Source: Ameyamaea chiangmaiensis | GTDB lineage: Bacteria > Pseudomonadota > Alphaproteobacteria > Acetobacterales > Acetobacteraceae | Reading direction: 5' to 3' | Assembly: GCF_025995235.1 (NCBI RefSeq) | Contig: NZ_BAPT01000031.1 | Coordinates: forward strand, 1 to 20,521 | DNA length: 20,521 nt | Shown: positions 13,834 to 20,515 of the stretch, piece after piece | Layout: every line of letters starts with the position of its first letter | How positions within the stretch are numbered: position 1 is the stretch's first letter | The notes under the pieces: model-generated | Seen by the model: the letters and a program-made list of their open reading frames with translations, nothing else | Told to the model about the DNA's origin: nothing | Databases searched by the model: none | Translations under genes and position numbers: made by a program

Positions 13834-14372
13834 CGCCCAAGCGCCGCACCGCCGCACCCGCCGCCGGAGCCGCGGCGAAAGCCAAGCCCAAGACGGCGGC
13901 ACGGACGGCTGATCCGGCGCTGGCCGAAGCCGCCAAGACAGCGCCAACACCGCGCAAGAAGGCGGCGGTGGCGGGTCCGCGTCGTCGCGTCAAGCGCGAG
14001 AGCGTGCCGCCGGAAACTCTGGAGCTGTATCTGGGTGTGATCACCGAGAGCCTTGCCGACGACAAGGCTGAGGACATTGTCGTGATCGATCTGACCGGTC
14101 GCGCGGCGTTTGCCGATCGCATGGTTGTGGCGACGGGTCTGGCGGACCGGCAGATTACCGCGATGGCGACGCATCTCGAACGCAAGCTGGGCGAGGTTGG
14201 GCTGAAGCGTGTGCTGATCGAGGGCGCGAACGGTTCGGACTGGGTGTTGATCGATGCGGGCGACATCGTCGTACATCTGTTCAAGCCCGAGGCCCGCGCG
14301 TTGTACGCTCTGGAACGCATGTGGGGTGCCGAACTCGACGACGCCGGCGAAGGTCCCGTGCAGACCCTGTGA
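13830..14372 (+). CDS. rsfS: Ribosome silencing factor RsfS, with N-terminal extension
   Basis: RsfS binds L14 on the 50S subunit and blocks subunit joining when nutrients are scarce. The C-terminal 120 residues show the family: LELYLGVITESLADDKAEDI, VVIDLTGRAAFADRMVVATGLADRQI, and GSDWVLIDAGDIVVHLFKPEARALYALERMWG. From the GTG at 13830 the protein has 180 residues, with about 55 extra N-terminal residues rich in Ala, Lys, Arg and Pro and likely disordered. The start is uncertain. GTG 13830 overlaps the nadD stop (GTGA) but lacks a Shine-Dalgarno. Eight codons upstream an in-frame ATC at 13806 sits 7 nt after AGGAGA (13793-13798) and would give a protein beginning (M)ARKPPSDVTPKRR. I give the conventional start; the ATC start is a serious alternative. 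Confidence 0.9.
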   Translation: MTPKRRTAAPAAGAAAKAKPKTAARTADPALAEAAKTAPTPRKKAAVAGPRRRVKRESVPPETLELYLGVITESLADDKAEDIVVIDLTGRAAFADRMVVATGLADRQITAMATHLERKLGEVGLKRVLIEGANGSDWVLIDAGDIVVHLFKPEARALYALERMWGAELDDAGEGPVQTL

Positions 14373-14415
14373 GCGTGTCGAGCGTGGGAAGAGAAGGGCG
14401 TAGGGGCGTCGTGAG

Positions 14416-14871
14416 GTGCGGCTGATCGCCGTCGGACGTCTCAAGCCCGGGCCGGAGGCCGACCTTCTGGCGCGGTACAGCAAGCGCCTGTCGCCCCGGC
14501 TGGATGTGCATGAAGTGGCGGACGCGCGCGGATCCTTTGCCGAGGTGCGGCGCCGCGAGAGTCAGGCGCTTTTGTCCGCCCTGCCGCCATCCGCCTATGT
14601 CGTGGCCCTGGACGAAGGCGGCCGCGCCTATGACAGCCTGTCGTTTTCCCGCAAGCTCGAACACTGGCTGGAACTGCCGCGTCCGCTCGTCTTTCTCATC
14701 GGGGGAGCCGAGGGGCTGGACGCCGATGCGGTCGCACGGGCGGACGAAACCCTGTCCTTGGGGCCGATGACCTGGCCCCATATGCTGGTGCGGGGACTTC
14801 TGGCAGAGCAGCTTTATCGTGCGCGCGCGATATCAGCCAACCACCCCTATCATAAGACAGGGCGCCCCTGA
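14416..14871 (+). CDS. rlmH: 23S rRNA pseudouridine-1915 N3-methyltransferase
   Basis: RlmH (151 residues) is a SPOUT methyltransferase that modifies pseudouridine 1915 in helix 69 of 23S rRNA. The knot region is plain: YVVALDEGGRAYDSLSFS (61-78), LVFLIGGAEGLD (91-102, SAM site), LSLGPMTWPHMLVRGLLAEQLYRA (113-136) and the conserved C-terminal NHPYHK (142-147). GTG 14416 is the best start, giving the usual MRLIAVGRLK opening with AGGGGC upstream. The last codons (P144 to R150) form the left arm of a perfect 22-bp inverted repeat. It follows rsfS after 43 bp and ends the long plus-strand run; the next gene is convergent. Confidence 0.95.
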   Translation: MRLIAVGRLKPGPEADLLARYSKRLSPRLDVHEVADARGSFAEVRRRESQALLSALPPSAYVVALDEGGRAYDSLSFSRKLEHWLELPRPLVFLIGGAEGLDADAVARADETLSLGPMTWPHMLVRGLLAEQLYRARAISANHPYHKTGRP

Positions 14872-14903
14872 CCTGAGCAGAGGCGCCCTGTCTTATGATA
14901 GGG
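14845..14903. terminator. Perfect 22-bp inverted repeat, likely bidirectional terminator
   Basis: Bases 14845-14866 are exactly complementary to 14882-14903, with a 15-nt loop. The left arm is coding: it starts in frame at rlmH codon 144 and covers PYHKTGR. The right arm lies 24 bases from the stop of the convergent CHAP gene. Its position suggests termination on both strands. No U-tract follows on either side, so Rho-independent function is inferred from stem strength alone. Confidence 0.6.
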
Positions 14904-14927
14904 TCGAGCGTTCGCCGGACGCGAGGA

Positions 14928-15644
14928 TCAGCGGAGATTGCGATCCGGGGCGTCTACGCCGAGGCTGTCGGCACCGGCCGGTGCTTCGGCCACTTCGGTG
15001 CTGCCGAAGGGATGCGAAAGCGCCGACGGCAGGCTGCGCGTGGCGCCGCGACGTGATGCGGGCGCTGCGCTTGCCATCATCGTGTCGCGGCCATCGGCGG
15101 CGCGCGCATAGATGAAGCCATAGGTGGGATAGATGCTGCCGAACGTGCCGGAGCGACCGTTCAGCTGGACGCGGACAGCGGACCAGTCATTGGACGGCGA
15201 AACGTCGACGACCTGCACGTTGCGGCTGATACCGCGCTGGGCCCAGTGCGACTGATCGATCACGATGGTGCGGCTGTTGACCACGTCGGTGACGACCGCG
15301 ACATGACCCAGCGGCATGCGGCGTGTCGCACGGAAGTTCAGCACGCTTCCGGCTTCCGGCGAAGCGCCGCGCGCATAGACTCCGGCGGCGTGGTACCACC
15401 AGTCGGCGGCGTTCCCGCGCAGGGCGATTTCGGAATTGGACTTGGCGAACGCCACGCACTGGATCACGTGTCCGCCGGCATAGCGGTAGGCGAGACGGCG
15501 CGACGAGGCGTGATGGGCGCTGGCATGGCCATGGGCCGACGCGTGCGCGACGCCGCGATGGCGGGCCTCTGCCTTGTGAGCTGTCGAGAACGAGAAAGCG
15601 GCGGTCAGGGAAAGAACAGCCAGTTTGAGACCGAGTCGCCGCAT
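14928..15644 (-). CDS. Secreted CHAP-domain protein, putative cell-wall amidase
   Basis: The 238-residue product begins with a signal peptide (MRRLGLKLAVLSLTAAFSFS, cleavage probably near AEA at 25-27). A His/Ala-rich linker (29-50) leads into a CHAP domain with GGHVIQCVAFAKSNS (catalytic Cys63), PLGHVAVVTDV (catalytic His114) and a polar residue after the next strand (IVIDQSHWAQRGIS, Asp130). CHAP enzymes are NlpC/P60-like cysteine amidases or endopeptidases that cut peptidoglycan in the periplasm. About 60 C-terminal residues after FIYARAADG are low in complexity. The ribosome site is weak (GGGGTTAAAG). The upstream region is AT-rich and structured, with a possible regulated promoter. It converges on rlmH and shares its terminator-like repeat. 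Confidence 0.88.
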   Translation of the reverse strand: MRRLGLKLAVLSLTAAFSFSTAHKAEARHRGVAHASAHGHASAHHASSRRLAYRYAGGHVIQCVAFAKSNSEIALRGNAADWWYHAAGVYARGASPEAGSVLNFRATRRMPLGHVAVVTDVVNSRTIVIDQSHWAQRGISRNVQVVDVSPSNDWSAVRVQLNGRSGTFGSIYPTYGFIYARAADGRDTMMASAAPASRRGATRSLPSALSHPFGSTEVAEAPAGADSLGVDAPDRNLR

Positions 15645-15733
15645 GTCGAACTTTAACCCCAGCTATGCGTCATCATGTGTGGATGGAGCTAACAAGCGCC
15701 GGGACTGCGTGGCAAGGGCAGAACGGCGGACAG

Positions 15734-15762
15734 TTTCGCGCGGCACGGTTTTTGTCGCGAAA
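15734..15762 (-). repeat. Inverted repeat in the CHAP gene leader
   Basis: TTTCGCG (15734-15740) and CGCGAAA (15756-15762) are perfect 7-bp arms around a 15-nt loop. They lie between the proposed CHAP promoter and its ATG, about 90 nt before the start codon, so they would fold in the mRNA leader or act as a protein site. Confidence 0.35.
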
Positions 15763-15786
15763 CATTGCTTCCTGTCCGGAAATAGG

Positions 15787-15814
15787 AACATATTCCTACT
15801 GAATTCTTTCTTAA
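15787..15814 (-). promoter_or_regulatory. Possible promoter of the CHAP gene, with palindromes
   Basis: On the minus strand TTAAGA (15809-15814) and TATGTT (15787-15792) are 16 bp apart, the best sigma-70 match in the AT-rich island. TAGGAA-N4-TTCCTA (15783-15798) overlaps the -10. TTAA-N7-TTAG (15811-15825), one base from the CtrA consensus, overlaps the -35. The transcript would have a leader of about 135 nt. The rest of 15645-15917 shows two hairpins but no gene. Confidence 0.35.
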
Positions 15815-15854
15815 CGTATCGTTAGTCCGCCAGCCTTTTCCCGGCTCGCCCGTG

Positions 15855-15896
15855 CCGCTCACAGCCCTGCCCAAAACCTGTGCAGGACTGTGGCGG
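15855..15896 (-). terminator. Hairpin after the RidA-family gene
   Basis: Bases 15855-15858 and 15860-15870 pair with 15882-15896, leaving one bulged base and an 11-nt loop. In the minus-strand RNA the only non-Watson-Crick pair is a G-U, so the stem has 15 pairs. It starts about 21 nt after the stop of the RidA-family gene. No U-tract follows. Confidence 0.5.
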
Positions 15897-15917
15897 AAAT
15901 ACGACAGATCCTATGCC

Positions 15918-16268
15918 TTACTTCGTGGTGACCAGCATGATCTCCACCAGTACGCGCGGGCTTGCCATCTCGGCCTGGACACACGCGCGCGCGGGCGCGG
16001 CGCCCTCGGGGAGCCATGCGCTCCAGACCTCGTTCATGGCGTCGCGATCGGCGATGTTCTTCAGCCAGATCTGCGCCTGCAGGAGGCGGGTGTTGTCGGT
16101 TCCATGCTCTTCCAGAATCGCATCGATCTGGGTGAGGACGTCGCGCGTCTGAGCGGTGATGTCCTGATCGAGATCACGGGCCACGACGCCCTGCGTGTAG
16201 ATGAAACCGTGATATTCAACCGCCTTCGACAGGATGGCGTTGGGCTCTGAGCGGATAATCTTGGCCAT
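15918..16268 (-). CDS. RidA (YjgF/YER057c/UK114) family protein
   Basis: This 116-residue protein belongs to the Rid family; RidA itself hydrolyses reactive enamine and imine intermediates released by PLP enzymes. The body reads SKAVEYHGFIYTQG, TRDVLTQIDAILEEHGTDNTRLLQAQIWLKNI and PARACVQAEMASPRVLVEIMLVT. Arg94 occupies the place of the RidA active-site arginine, and Glu109 in VLVEI is the conserved late acidic residue. The canonical segment near Arg94 has E where Gln98 stands here, so it may be one of the other Rid subfamilies rather than strict RidA. AAGGAG stands 7 nt before the ATG. It lies downstream of the mocA-like gene on the same strand, 137 bp away, and no terminator is clear between them. 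Confidence 0.9.
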   Translation of the reverse strand: MAKIIRSEPNAILSKAVEYHGFIYTQGVVARDLDQDITAQTRDVLTQIDAILEEHGTDNTRLLQAQIWLKNIADRDAMNEVWSAWLPEGAAPARACVQAEMASPRVLVEIMLVTTK

Positions 16269-16405
16269 GGTGGTCTCCTTTCGCGAGATGGCGCGCTCCG
16301 TGCGGTGACGGTGGCGGCGACACGCCTGTTCTCGACGATTTTCGCGCCGCTCGCCAGCCGCGATCGTGACGGGCGTCCCGCGTCTTGCATCTTATGTCTG
16401 GGGGC

Positions 16406-17002
16406 TCAGGGCATCGAGGCGAACGCGTCCAGTCGATCGGGCGTGTCGAAATCGGTGACGCAGGCGGGGCCGCCCGGGCATGTTGCGACGACGACGTCCG
16501 GTGCGTCGAGCAGCGATCGCGCGCCCTGATCGCCCTGAAGGGTCGTCAGGCGCGGCAACAGGTCTCGGCTCCAGAGTACGGGGTGACCGCGTACGGTGCC
16601 GTGTGTCGGCTGGCACGCCATGGCCCGCGACGCGGACCAGGTGTCAAGGACGCGGTCGATCAGCTCGGCACGGACAAGCGGCATGTCCCCCAGACACACG
16701 AGCACGCCGTCCGGATCGTCGGCCATCGCGGCCGCGAGCCCGGCGCGCAGACTGGACGACAGACCGTGATCGGGATCGGGGTTGGTGACGAACCGTGCGT
16801 CCGCCCCGGCGGCCCCACGGATATCGTCGGCGCGATGACCCAGGACCACGACAGTCGCCGTCACCCTGCTGCGCCGGAGTTCGGCAAGCGTCCGCGCGAT
16901 CATCGGTGTGCCCGAGGCATCGCGCGCCAGAAGTTTATGCCGGGGGGCGGTTCGCGATGACCGACCCGCCGCGAGCACCAGCGCCGTGACCCGACGCGTC
17001 AC
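16406..17002 (-). CDS. MocA/MobA-like nucleotidyltransferase for molybdenum cofactor
   Basis: This 198-residue GT-A-fold enzyme resembles MocA, which adds CMP to molybdopterin to make the cytosine dinucleotide cofactor of xanthine-oxidase-family enzymes. The N-terminal nucleotide loop LVLAAGRSSR (8-17) is followed by a departure: the usual RMG-x-x-K reads RTAPRHK, keeping Lys23 but lacking the Met-Gly. NPDPDHGLSSSLRAGL (74-89), the metal-binding GDMPLV (105-110), RGHPVLWSRDLLPRL (138-152) and the GDQGAR segment match MocA/PucB-type proteins. It starts with GTG, overlapping the xdhC stop by 4 bases (GTGA), which supports joint work with XdhC. No molybdoenzyme gene is in view. Confidence 0.85.
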   Translation of the reverse strand: MTRRVTALVLAAGRSSRTAPRHKLLARDASGTPMIARTLAELRRSRVTATVVVLGHRADDIRGAAGADARFVTNPDPDHGLSSSLRAGLAAAMADDPDGVLVCLGDMPLVRAELIDRVLDTWSASRAMACQPTHGTVRGHPVLWSRDLLPRLTTLQGDQGARSLLDAPDVVVATCPGGPACVTDFDTPDRLDAFASMP

Positions 17003-18072
17003 CAGCCGCGTCGTTCGGCCAGAGGCGCGCCACGCCGCACGGCGATGATCTCGGCCATGATCGACAGGGCGATCTCCGACGCGCCGAGCGCCCCGATCGC
17101 CAGACCCACCGGGCCACGCATGCGTGCGATCGCGTCGTCGCTCACGCCGTGTTCACGCAGTCGCTCGATGCGCGAGGCCTGCGTCTTTCGGGAGCCGAGC
17201 GCCCCGATATAGAAGGCGGGACTGGCGAGCGCGGTCAGCAGCGCCGGATCGTCCAGCTTGGCGTCGTGGGTCAGGGTGACGATGGCGGTCTGGGCGTCGA
17301 TCCCGAGTTCGGCCAAGGCCACATCGGGCCAGTCGGACAGCAGGGGTATCCCGGGGAAACGCGTCTGTGTCGCCAGTGCGCCCCGGGGGTCGATCACGGC
17401 GACGTCGAAGCCGGCCTGGCGTCCCACCACGGCAAGGGCCTGTGCGATATGGACCGCGCCAACGATCAGCAGGCGTGGGCGGGGCACGAAGGCGTGGACA
17501 AACCAGCCGGGGTCCGTCCCGTCGGCAACCCGCACGCTCATGCCGTTCTGCAGGGCACGCCCGGCGGCCGCGCGCACGTCTGCCGGCAGGGTGGTGGGCA
17601 GAGCGTCGGGCGTGACCAGGACCGGTGGAGCGCCGGACAGGTCGATCGCCAGGGCGGCCGCCTGCCGCGCCTCGCGCCGTGCGGCGAGCTGTTCCAGCGT
17701 CGCGAGGTCGAGCGTGCCTGGACGCGTTCGGCTGCCGACCGCCTGCACCAGAACGTCGAGCTTTCCACCACAGGCGAGCCCCACCTCCCACGCGCGGTCC
17801 GAGGTCACGCCGTACTGCAACAGGCGCGTCTGGCCGTCGGTCATGGCGTCCTGCGCGGCGAGAATAACGTCCGTTTCGACGCAGCCGCCGCTGACCGACC
17901 CTTCGACATGGCCGTCCTCGTCGGTGAACAGCAGGCTGCCGGCCGGTCGCGGCGAACTGCCCCATGTGCCGACAACCGCGCACAGGGCGGCGACGCGCCC
18001 CGCCCGCGCACGGGCCAGCGCGAGGGTCAGGGGGTCGGCCGGGGTCGCTGGATCGGCGTCGGGTTGTGTCAT
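16999..18072 (-). CDS. XdhC/CoxI-family molybdenum cofactor insertion protein
   Basis: XdhC-type proteins bind and sulfurate molybdenum cofactor and hand it to xanthine dehydrogenase-family apoenzymes. From the ATG at 18072 the protein has 357 residues. The N-terminal XdhC domain shows GTWGSSPRPAGSLL (35-48), GSVSGGCVE (58-66, with the conserved Cys64) and GLACGGKLDVLV (98-109, Cys101). The C-terminal Rossmann domain shows LLIVGAVHIAQAL (201-213), VIDPR, LTHDAKLDDPALL and FYIGALGSRKTQASRIERL. The reading frame opens 150 bases earlier, but the extra residues are unlike the family; another ATG at 18090 is possible. No start has a good ribosome site. The next gene is the MocA-like transferase (4-base overlap). 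The target enzyme is elsewhere; a membrane or cytosolic aldehyde dehydrogenase would fit an acetic acid bacterium, but this is inference. Confidence 0.9.
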   Translation of the reverse strand: MTQPDADPATPADPLTLALARARAGRVAALCAVVGTWGSSPRPAGSLLFTDEDGHVEGSVSGGCVETDVILAAQDAMTDGQTRLLQYGVTSDRAWEVGLACGGKLDVLVQAVGSRTRPGTLDLATLEQLAARREARQAAALAIDLSGAPPVLVTPDALPTTLPADVRAAAGRALQNGMSVRVADGTDPGWFVHAFVPRPRLLIVGAVHIAQALAVVGRQAGFDVAVIDPRGALATQTRFPGIPLLSDWPDVALAELGIDAQTAIVTLTHDAKLDDPALLTALASPAFYIGALGSRKTQASRIERLREHGVSDDAIARMRGPVGLAIGALGASEIALSIMAEIIAVRRGAPLAERRGW

Positions 18073-18144
18073 GGCCGATACGATTACCATGGTCGGTGGC
18101 CGCGCGTCATGTCTGCGCGCGCATGCGGCCGTCGCGTCCCGGGC

Positions 18145-18173
18145 TTGCGTGCCGGGGGGGTGATCGCTATCGC
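18145..18173 (+). promoter_or_regulatory. Possible promoter of the GloC-like gene
   Basis: TTGCGT (18145-18150) and TATCGC (18168-18173) are 17 bp apart in the 143-bp gap between the divergent xdhC and metallo-hydrolase genes. The predicted start near 18180 leaves room for GAGGGG (18201-18206) before the ATG at 18216. The match to consensus is moderate. Confidence 0.35.
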
Positions 18174-18215
18174 CAAAAGACACGAGGGCAACGCCATGCC
18201 GAGGGGGCGCAGACC

Positions 18216-18881
18216 ATGCCAACCATACCGGGCCTTGAGATCGACGTGATTCCGGTCACGGCCTTGTCGCAGAACTGCTCGCTCTATTGGGATGCGGCCA
18301 CGCGGGTGGCCGCGGTGGTGGACCCCGGCGGCGATGTCGACCGGATTCTGGCGCGTCTGGCGGACGGCGCCCTGAGGTTGGAGGCGATCCTGCTGACCCA
18401 TGGTCATCTCGATCATGTGGGCGGTGCGGCCGAGCTTGCGCGCCGGGCAGGGGGCGACACGCCGGTCTCGATCATCGGGCCGCACGCGGCGGACGCGTTC
18501 CTGCTGGAACAGGTGACCGAAAACGCTGCCCGGTTCGGGCTGAGCGGCATGGAAAACGTGCGCGCCGATCGCTTCGTCACGGCGGGCGAGCGCCTGCATT
18601 ATGCCGGTCGCACGCTTGAGGTCCGGCATGTGCCGGGTCATACGCCCGGCCATGTCGTGTTCTTCGATGCCGACCGACGTTTCCTGTTTGCCGGCGACAC
18701 CCTGTTTCGCGGGGCTGTGGGGCGGACGGACTTCGCGTATGGAGACGAGCGCCAATTGCTGAATGCGATCCGGGACGAGATCCTGCCGCTCGGCGATGAC
18801 GTGATCGTCCTGCCCGGACATGGCGGCATGACGCGGATCGGTGATGAGCGTCGCCATAACCCCTTTCTCCAAACACGCTGA
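18216..18881 (+). CDS. MBL-fold metallo-hydrolase, GloC/YcbL-like glyoxalase II
   Basis: This 221-residue metallo-beta-lactamase-fold hydrolase resembles the type II glyoxalase II YcbL/GloC, which hydrolyses S-lactoylglutathione. Metal ligands are in order: THGHLDH (His62, His64, Asp66, His67), GHTPGH (His142), GDTLF (Asp161) and LPGHGG (His202). The DTLFRGAVGRTDFAYGDERQLLNAI segment (161-185) is characteristic of the GloC group; the C-terminal substrate domain of classical GloB is absent. GAGGGG precedes the ATG at 18216 by 9 nt; the reading frame is open further upstream but without a family-like sequence. The DUF192 gene follows after 14 bp, so the two are probably co-transcribed. Confidence 0.9.
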   Translation: MPTIPGLEIDVIPVTALSQNCSLYWDAATRVAAVVDPGGDVDRILARLADGALRLEAILLTHGHLDHVGGAAELARRAGGDTPVSIIGPHAADAFLLEQVTENAARFGLSGMENVRADRFVTAGERLHYAGRTLEVRHVPGHTPGHVVFFDADRRFLFAGDTLFRGAVGRTDFAYGDERQLLNAIRDEILPLGDDVIVLPGHGGMTRIGDERRHNPFLQTR

Positions 18882-18895
18882 TACGGGAGTTTTCT

Positions 18896-19408
18896 GTGGA
18901 GATGCACAAAGTCCGCCTGCTGAAGACCGTCATGGTCGCGCTTCTGGCCTGCGGGGGTGTGGCGGCGGTCGCGGCGCATGCCGACGACATGAGCGAGCCG
19001 ACGCAGGCACAGGCCGAACTGCCGCGCGAGCCGCTGACCATCACGTCGGCCGACAAGGTGGCGCACGTCTTTTCCGTGGAAGTGGCGCGTAGCCGCCGGG
19101 AACAGGAAGTGGGGGAGATGTTCCGCACCACGTTAGCGGATGATCGCGGCATGCTGTTCGTGTGGCCGTATGCGCAGCAGAGCGACATGTGGATGAAGAA
19201 CACGCTGGTGCCGCTCGACATCGTGTCGATCAATGCCGACGGCACGATCAACGCGATTACGGAGAACGCCGTGCCCCGCAGCCTGGCGCAGATCCAGAGT
19301 GACGGCCCCGTGATCGCAACGCTCGAACTGGCGGGCGGCGTGACGGCTCGGCTCGGCATTCGTGTCGGGGACAAGGTGACGGGTAAGGCTCTTCCGACGC
19401 ATGATTGA
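18896..19408 (+). CDS. DUF192-family exported protein
   Basis: The product (170 residues) has a signal peptide (KVRLLKTVMVALLACGGVAAVAAHA, cleavage predicted after Ala29) and a DUF192 domain of about 115 residues. The domain shows VEVARSRREQEVGEMFR (61-77), RGMLFVWPYAQQSDMWMKNTLVPLDIVSI (84-112) and the closing VIATLELAGGVTARLGIRVGDKV. In alphaproteobacteria such proteins are exported to the periplasm; no reaction is established for the family. GTG at 18896 is chosen because GGGAG (18885-18889) stands 6 nt before it; the ATG two codons later would also keep the signal peptide. It lies 14 bp after the GloC-like gene, and the epimerase gene begins 66 bp downstream. Confidence 0.9.
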   Translation: MEMHKVRLLKTVMVALLACGGVAAVAAHADDMSEPTQAQAELPREPLTITSADKVAHVFSVEVARSRREQEVGEMFRTTLADDRGMLFVWPYAQQSDMWMKNTLVPLDIVSINADGTINAITENAVPRSLAQIQSDGPVIATLELAGGVTARLGIRVGDKVTGKALPTHD

Positions 19409-19474
19409 TCGAGATGGCATTGATGGGGACCGGCGCCTCCGGCGGGCGGCGATGAGCGACGGTAGGAACGACGC

Positions 19475-20446
19475 GTGACGATTCTTGTAACCGGAGCGGC
19501 GGGCTTCATCGGTTCGGCGGTGTCGACCGCACTGCTGGCGCGGGGGCAGACCGTGCTGGGGCTCGATAATCTCAACGACTATTACGACCCTGCTTTGAAG
19601 CAGGCTCGGCTTGCCCGTCTGGGCACGCATCGGGGCTTTTCGTTCCGGCAGGCCGACGTCGCCGATCGCGACACGATGCTGTCGTTCGCGGAAGCCAATC
19701 CTGACGTCACGCATGTGCTGCATTTCGCGGCGCAGGCCGGGGTCCGGCGTTCCCTTATCGATCCCTACAGCTACGTGACGGCGAACGTCATGGGGCATCT
19801 CACGGTGCTGGAGGCGGCGCGGCGCCTGCCGAACCTGCAGCATCTGCTCTATGCGTCGTCATCGTCGGTGTACGGCAGCAACAGCGCGCTGCCGTTCCGT
19901 GAGGATGAGCGCGTCGACGCCCCGAATTCGTTCTATGCGGTGACGAAGCGTTCGGCGGAGCTGACGTCCCAGTCCTACGCCCACCTTTATGGCATCCCGC
20001 AGACCGGCCTTCGGTTCTTCACGGTCTATGGGCCATGGGGGCGTCCGGACATGGCCTATTACTCGTTCGCCCGGGCCATCGCGTCGGGGACGCCGTTGAC
20101 GCTCTACAGCGGTAGGCGCCTGTCGCGCGACTTCACATATATCGACGACGTGGTCGACGCGGTCCTGGGGGTGATGGACGCGCCGATCGACCGGGGGCAG
20201 GCGCGGCTTCTCAATATTGGGAATGACCGGCCCGAGCCTGTGTCAAAGCTGATCCAGTTGCTGGAGCAGGGACTGGGGCGCGCGGCGGTCGTCAACCAGG
20301 GCGCGCGACCTGACGCGGACATGGAGGCGACGTGGGCGTCACTGGAGGCCATTGGTGCGCTGACGGGATGGGCGCCCAAGACGACGCTCGACGACGGCGT
20401 GGGCGCATTTCTGGCGTGGTTCCGCGGTTTTCATCCCGCAGGTTGA
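19475..20446 (+). CDS. NAD-dependent epimerase, UDP-glucuronate 4-epimerase-like
   Basis: This 323-residue extended short-chain dehydrogenase is closest in pattern to UDP-glucuronate 4-epimerases, which make UDP-galacturonate for LPS or exopolysaccharide. It has the NAD motif TGAAGFIG (6-13), the group's diagnostic LDNLNDYYDPALKQARL (30-46), HFAAQAGVRRSL (83-94), SSSSVYG (128-134), FYAVTK (Tyr154, Lys158) and GLRFFTVYGPWGRPDMAYY (178-196). SRDFTYIDDVV near 217 completes the set. GTG at 19475 has AGGAA 6 nt upstream. The stop codon lies inside the stem of a U-tract terminator. Other UDP-sugar 4-epimerases of the same family are possible, but the YGPWGRPDM block argues for glucuronate. Confidence 0.88.
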   Translation: MTILVTGAAGFIGSAVSTALLARGQTVLGLDNLNDYYDPALKQARLARLGTHRGFSFRQADVADRDTMLSFAEANPDVTHVLHFAAQAGVRRSLIDPYSYVTANVMGHLTVLEAARRLPNLQHLLYASSSSVYGSNSALPFREDERVDAPNSFYAVTKRSAELTSQSYAHLYGIPQTGLRFFTVYGPWGRPDMAYYSFARAIASGTPLTLYSGRRLSRDFTYIDDVVDAVLGVMDAPIDRGQARLLNIGNDRPEPVSKLIQLLEQGLGRAAVVNQGARPDADMEATWASLEAIGALTGWAPKTTLDDGVGAFLAWFRGFHPAG

Positions 20447-20464
20447 CCGGCCGGTCGATTTTTT
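20443..20464 (+). terminator. Intrinsic terminator after the epimerase gene
   Basis: The 12-bp palindrome GACCGGCCGGTC (20445-20456), extended by a T-G and a T-A pair, forms a 6-bp stem with a GGCC loop, followed at once by six T (20459-20464). The epimerase stop TGA (20444-20446) is inside the stem. This is the only hairpin in the window that I found with a proper U-tract. Confidence 0.7.
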
Positions 20465-20485
20465 CACTTTTTTCGTGGTGTGGTG

Positions 20486-20515
20486 TTGACGGGTATGATG
20501 GGTGGGGGGTATATC
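20486..20515 (+). promoter_or_regulatory. Promoter reading out of the window
   Basis: TTGACG (20486-20491) and TATATC (20510-20515) are 18 bp apart, each matching at least four of six consensus bases. It directly follows the epimerase terminator and points beyond the right edge, so the gene it serves (protein or stable RNA) is not visible. Confidence 0.6.

Noticed and set aside
15625..15825. A 66-residue plus-strand frame in the CHAP-RidA gap.
   Set aside because: No ribosome site and no recognisable sequence; it crosses the CHAP gene start and the regulatory island, so it is most likely noise.
17149..18249. A 366-residue plus-strand frame opposite xdhC.
   Set aside because: XdhC motifs on the minus strand are complete; the plus-strand translation has no domain pattern.
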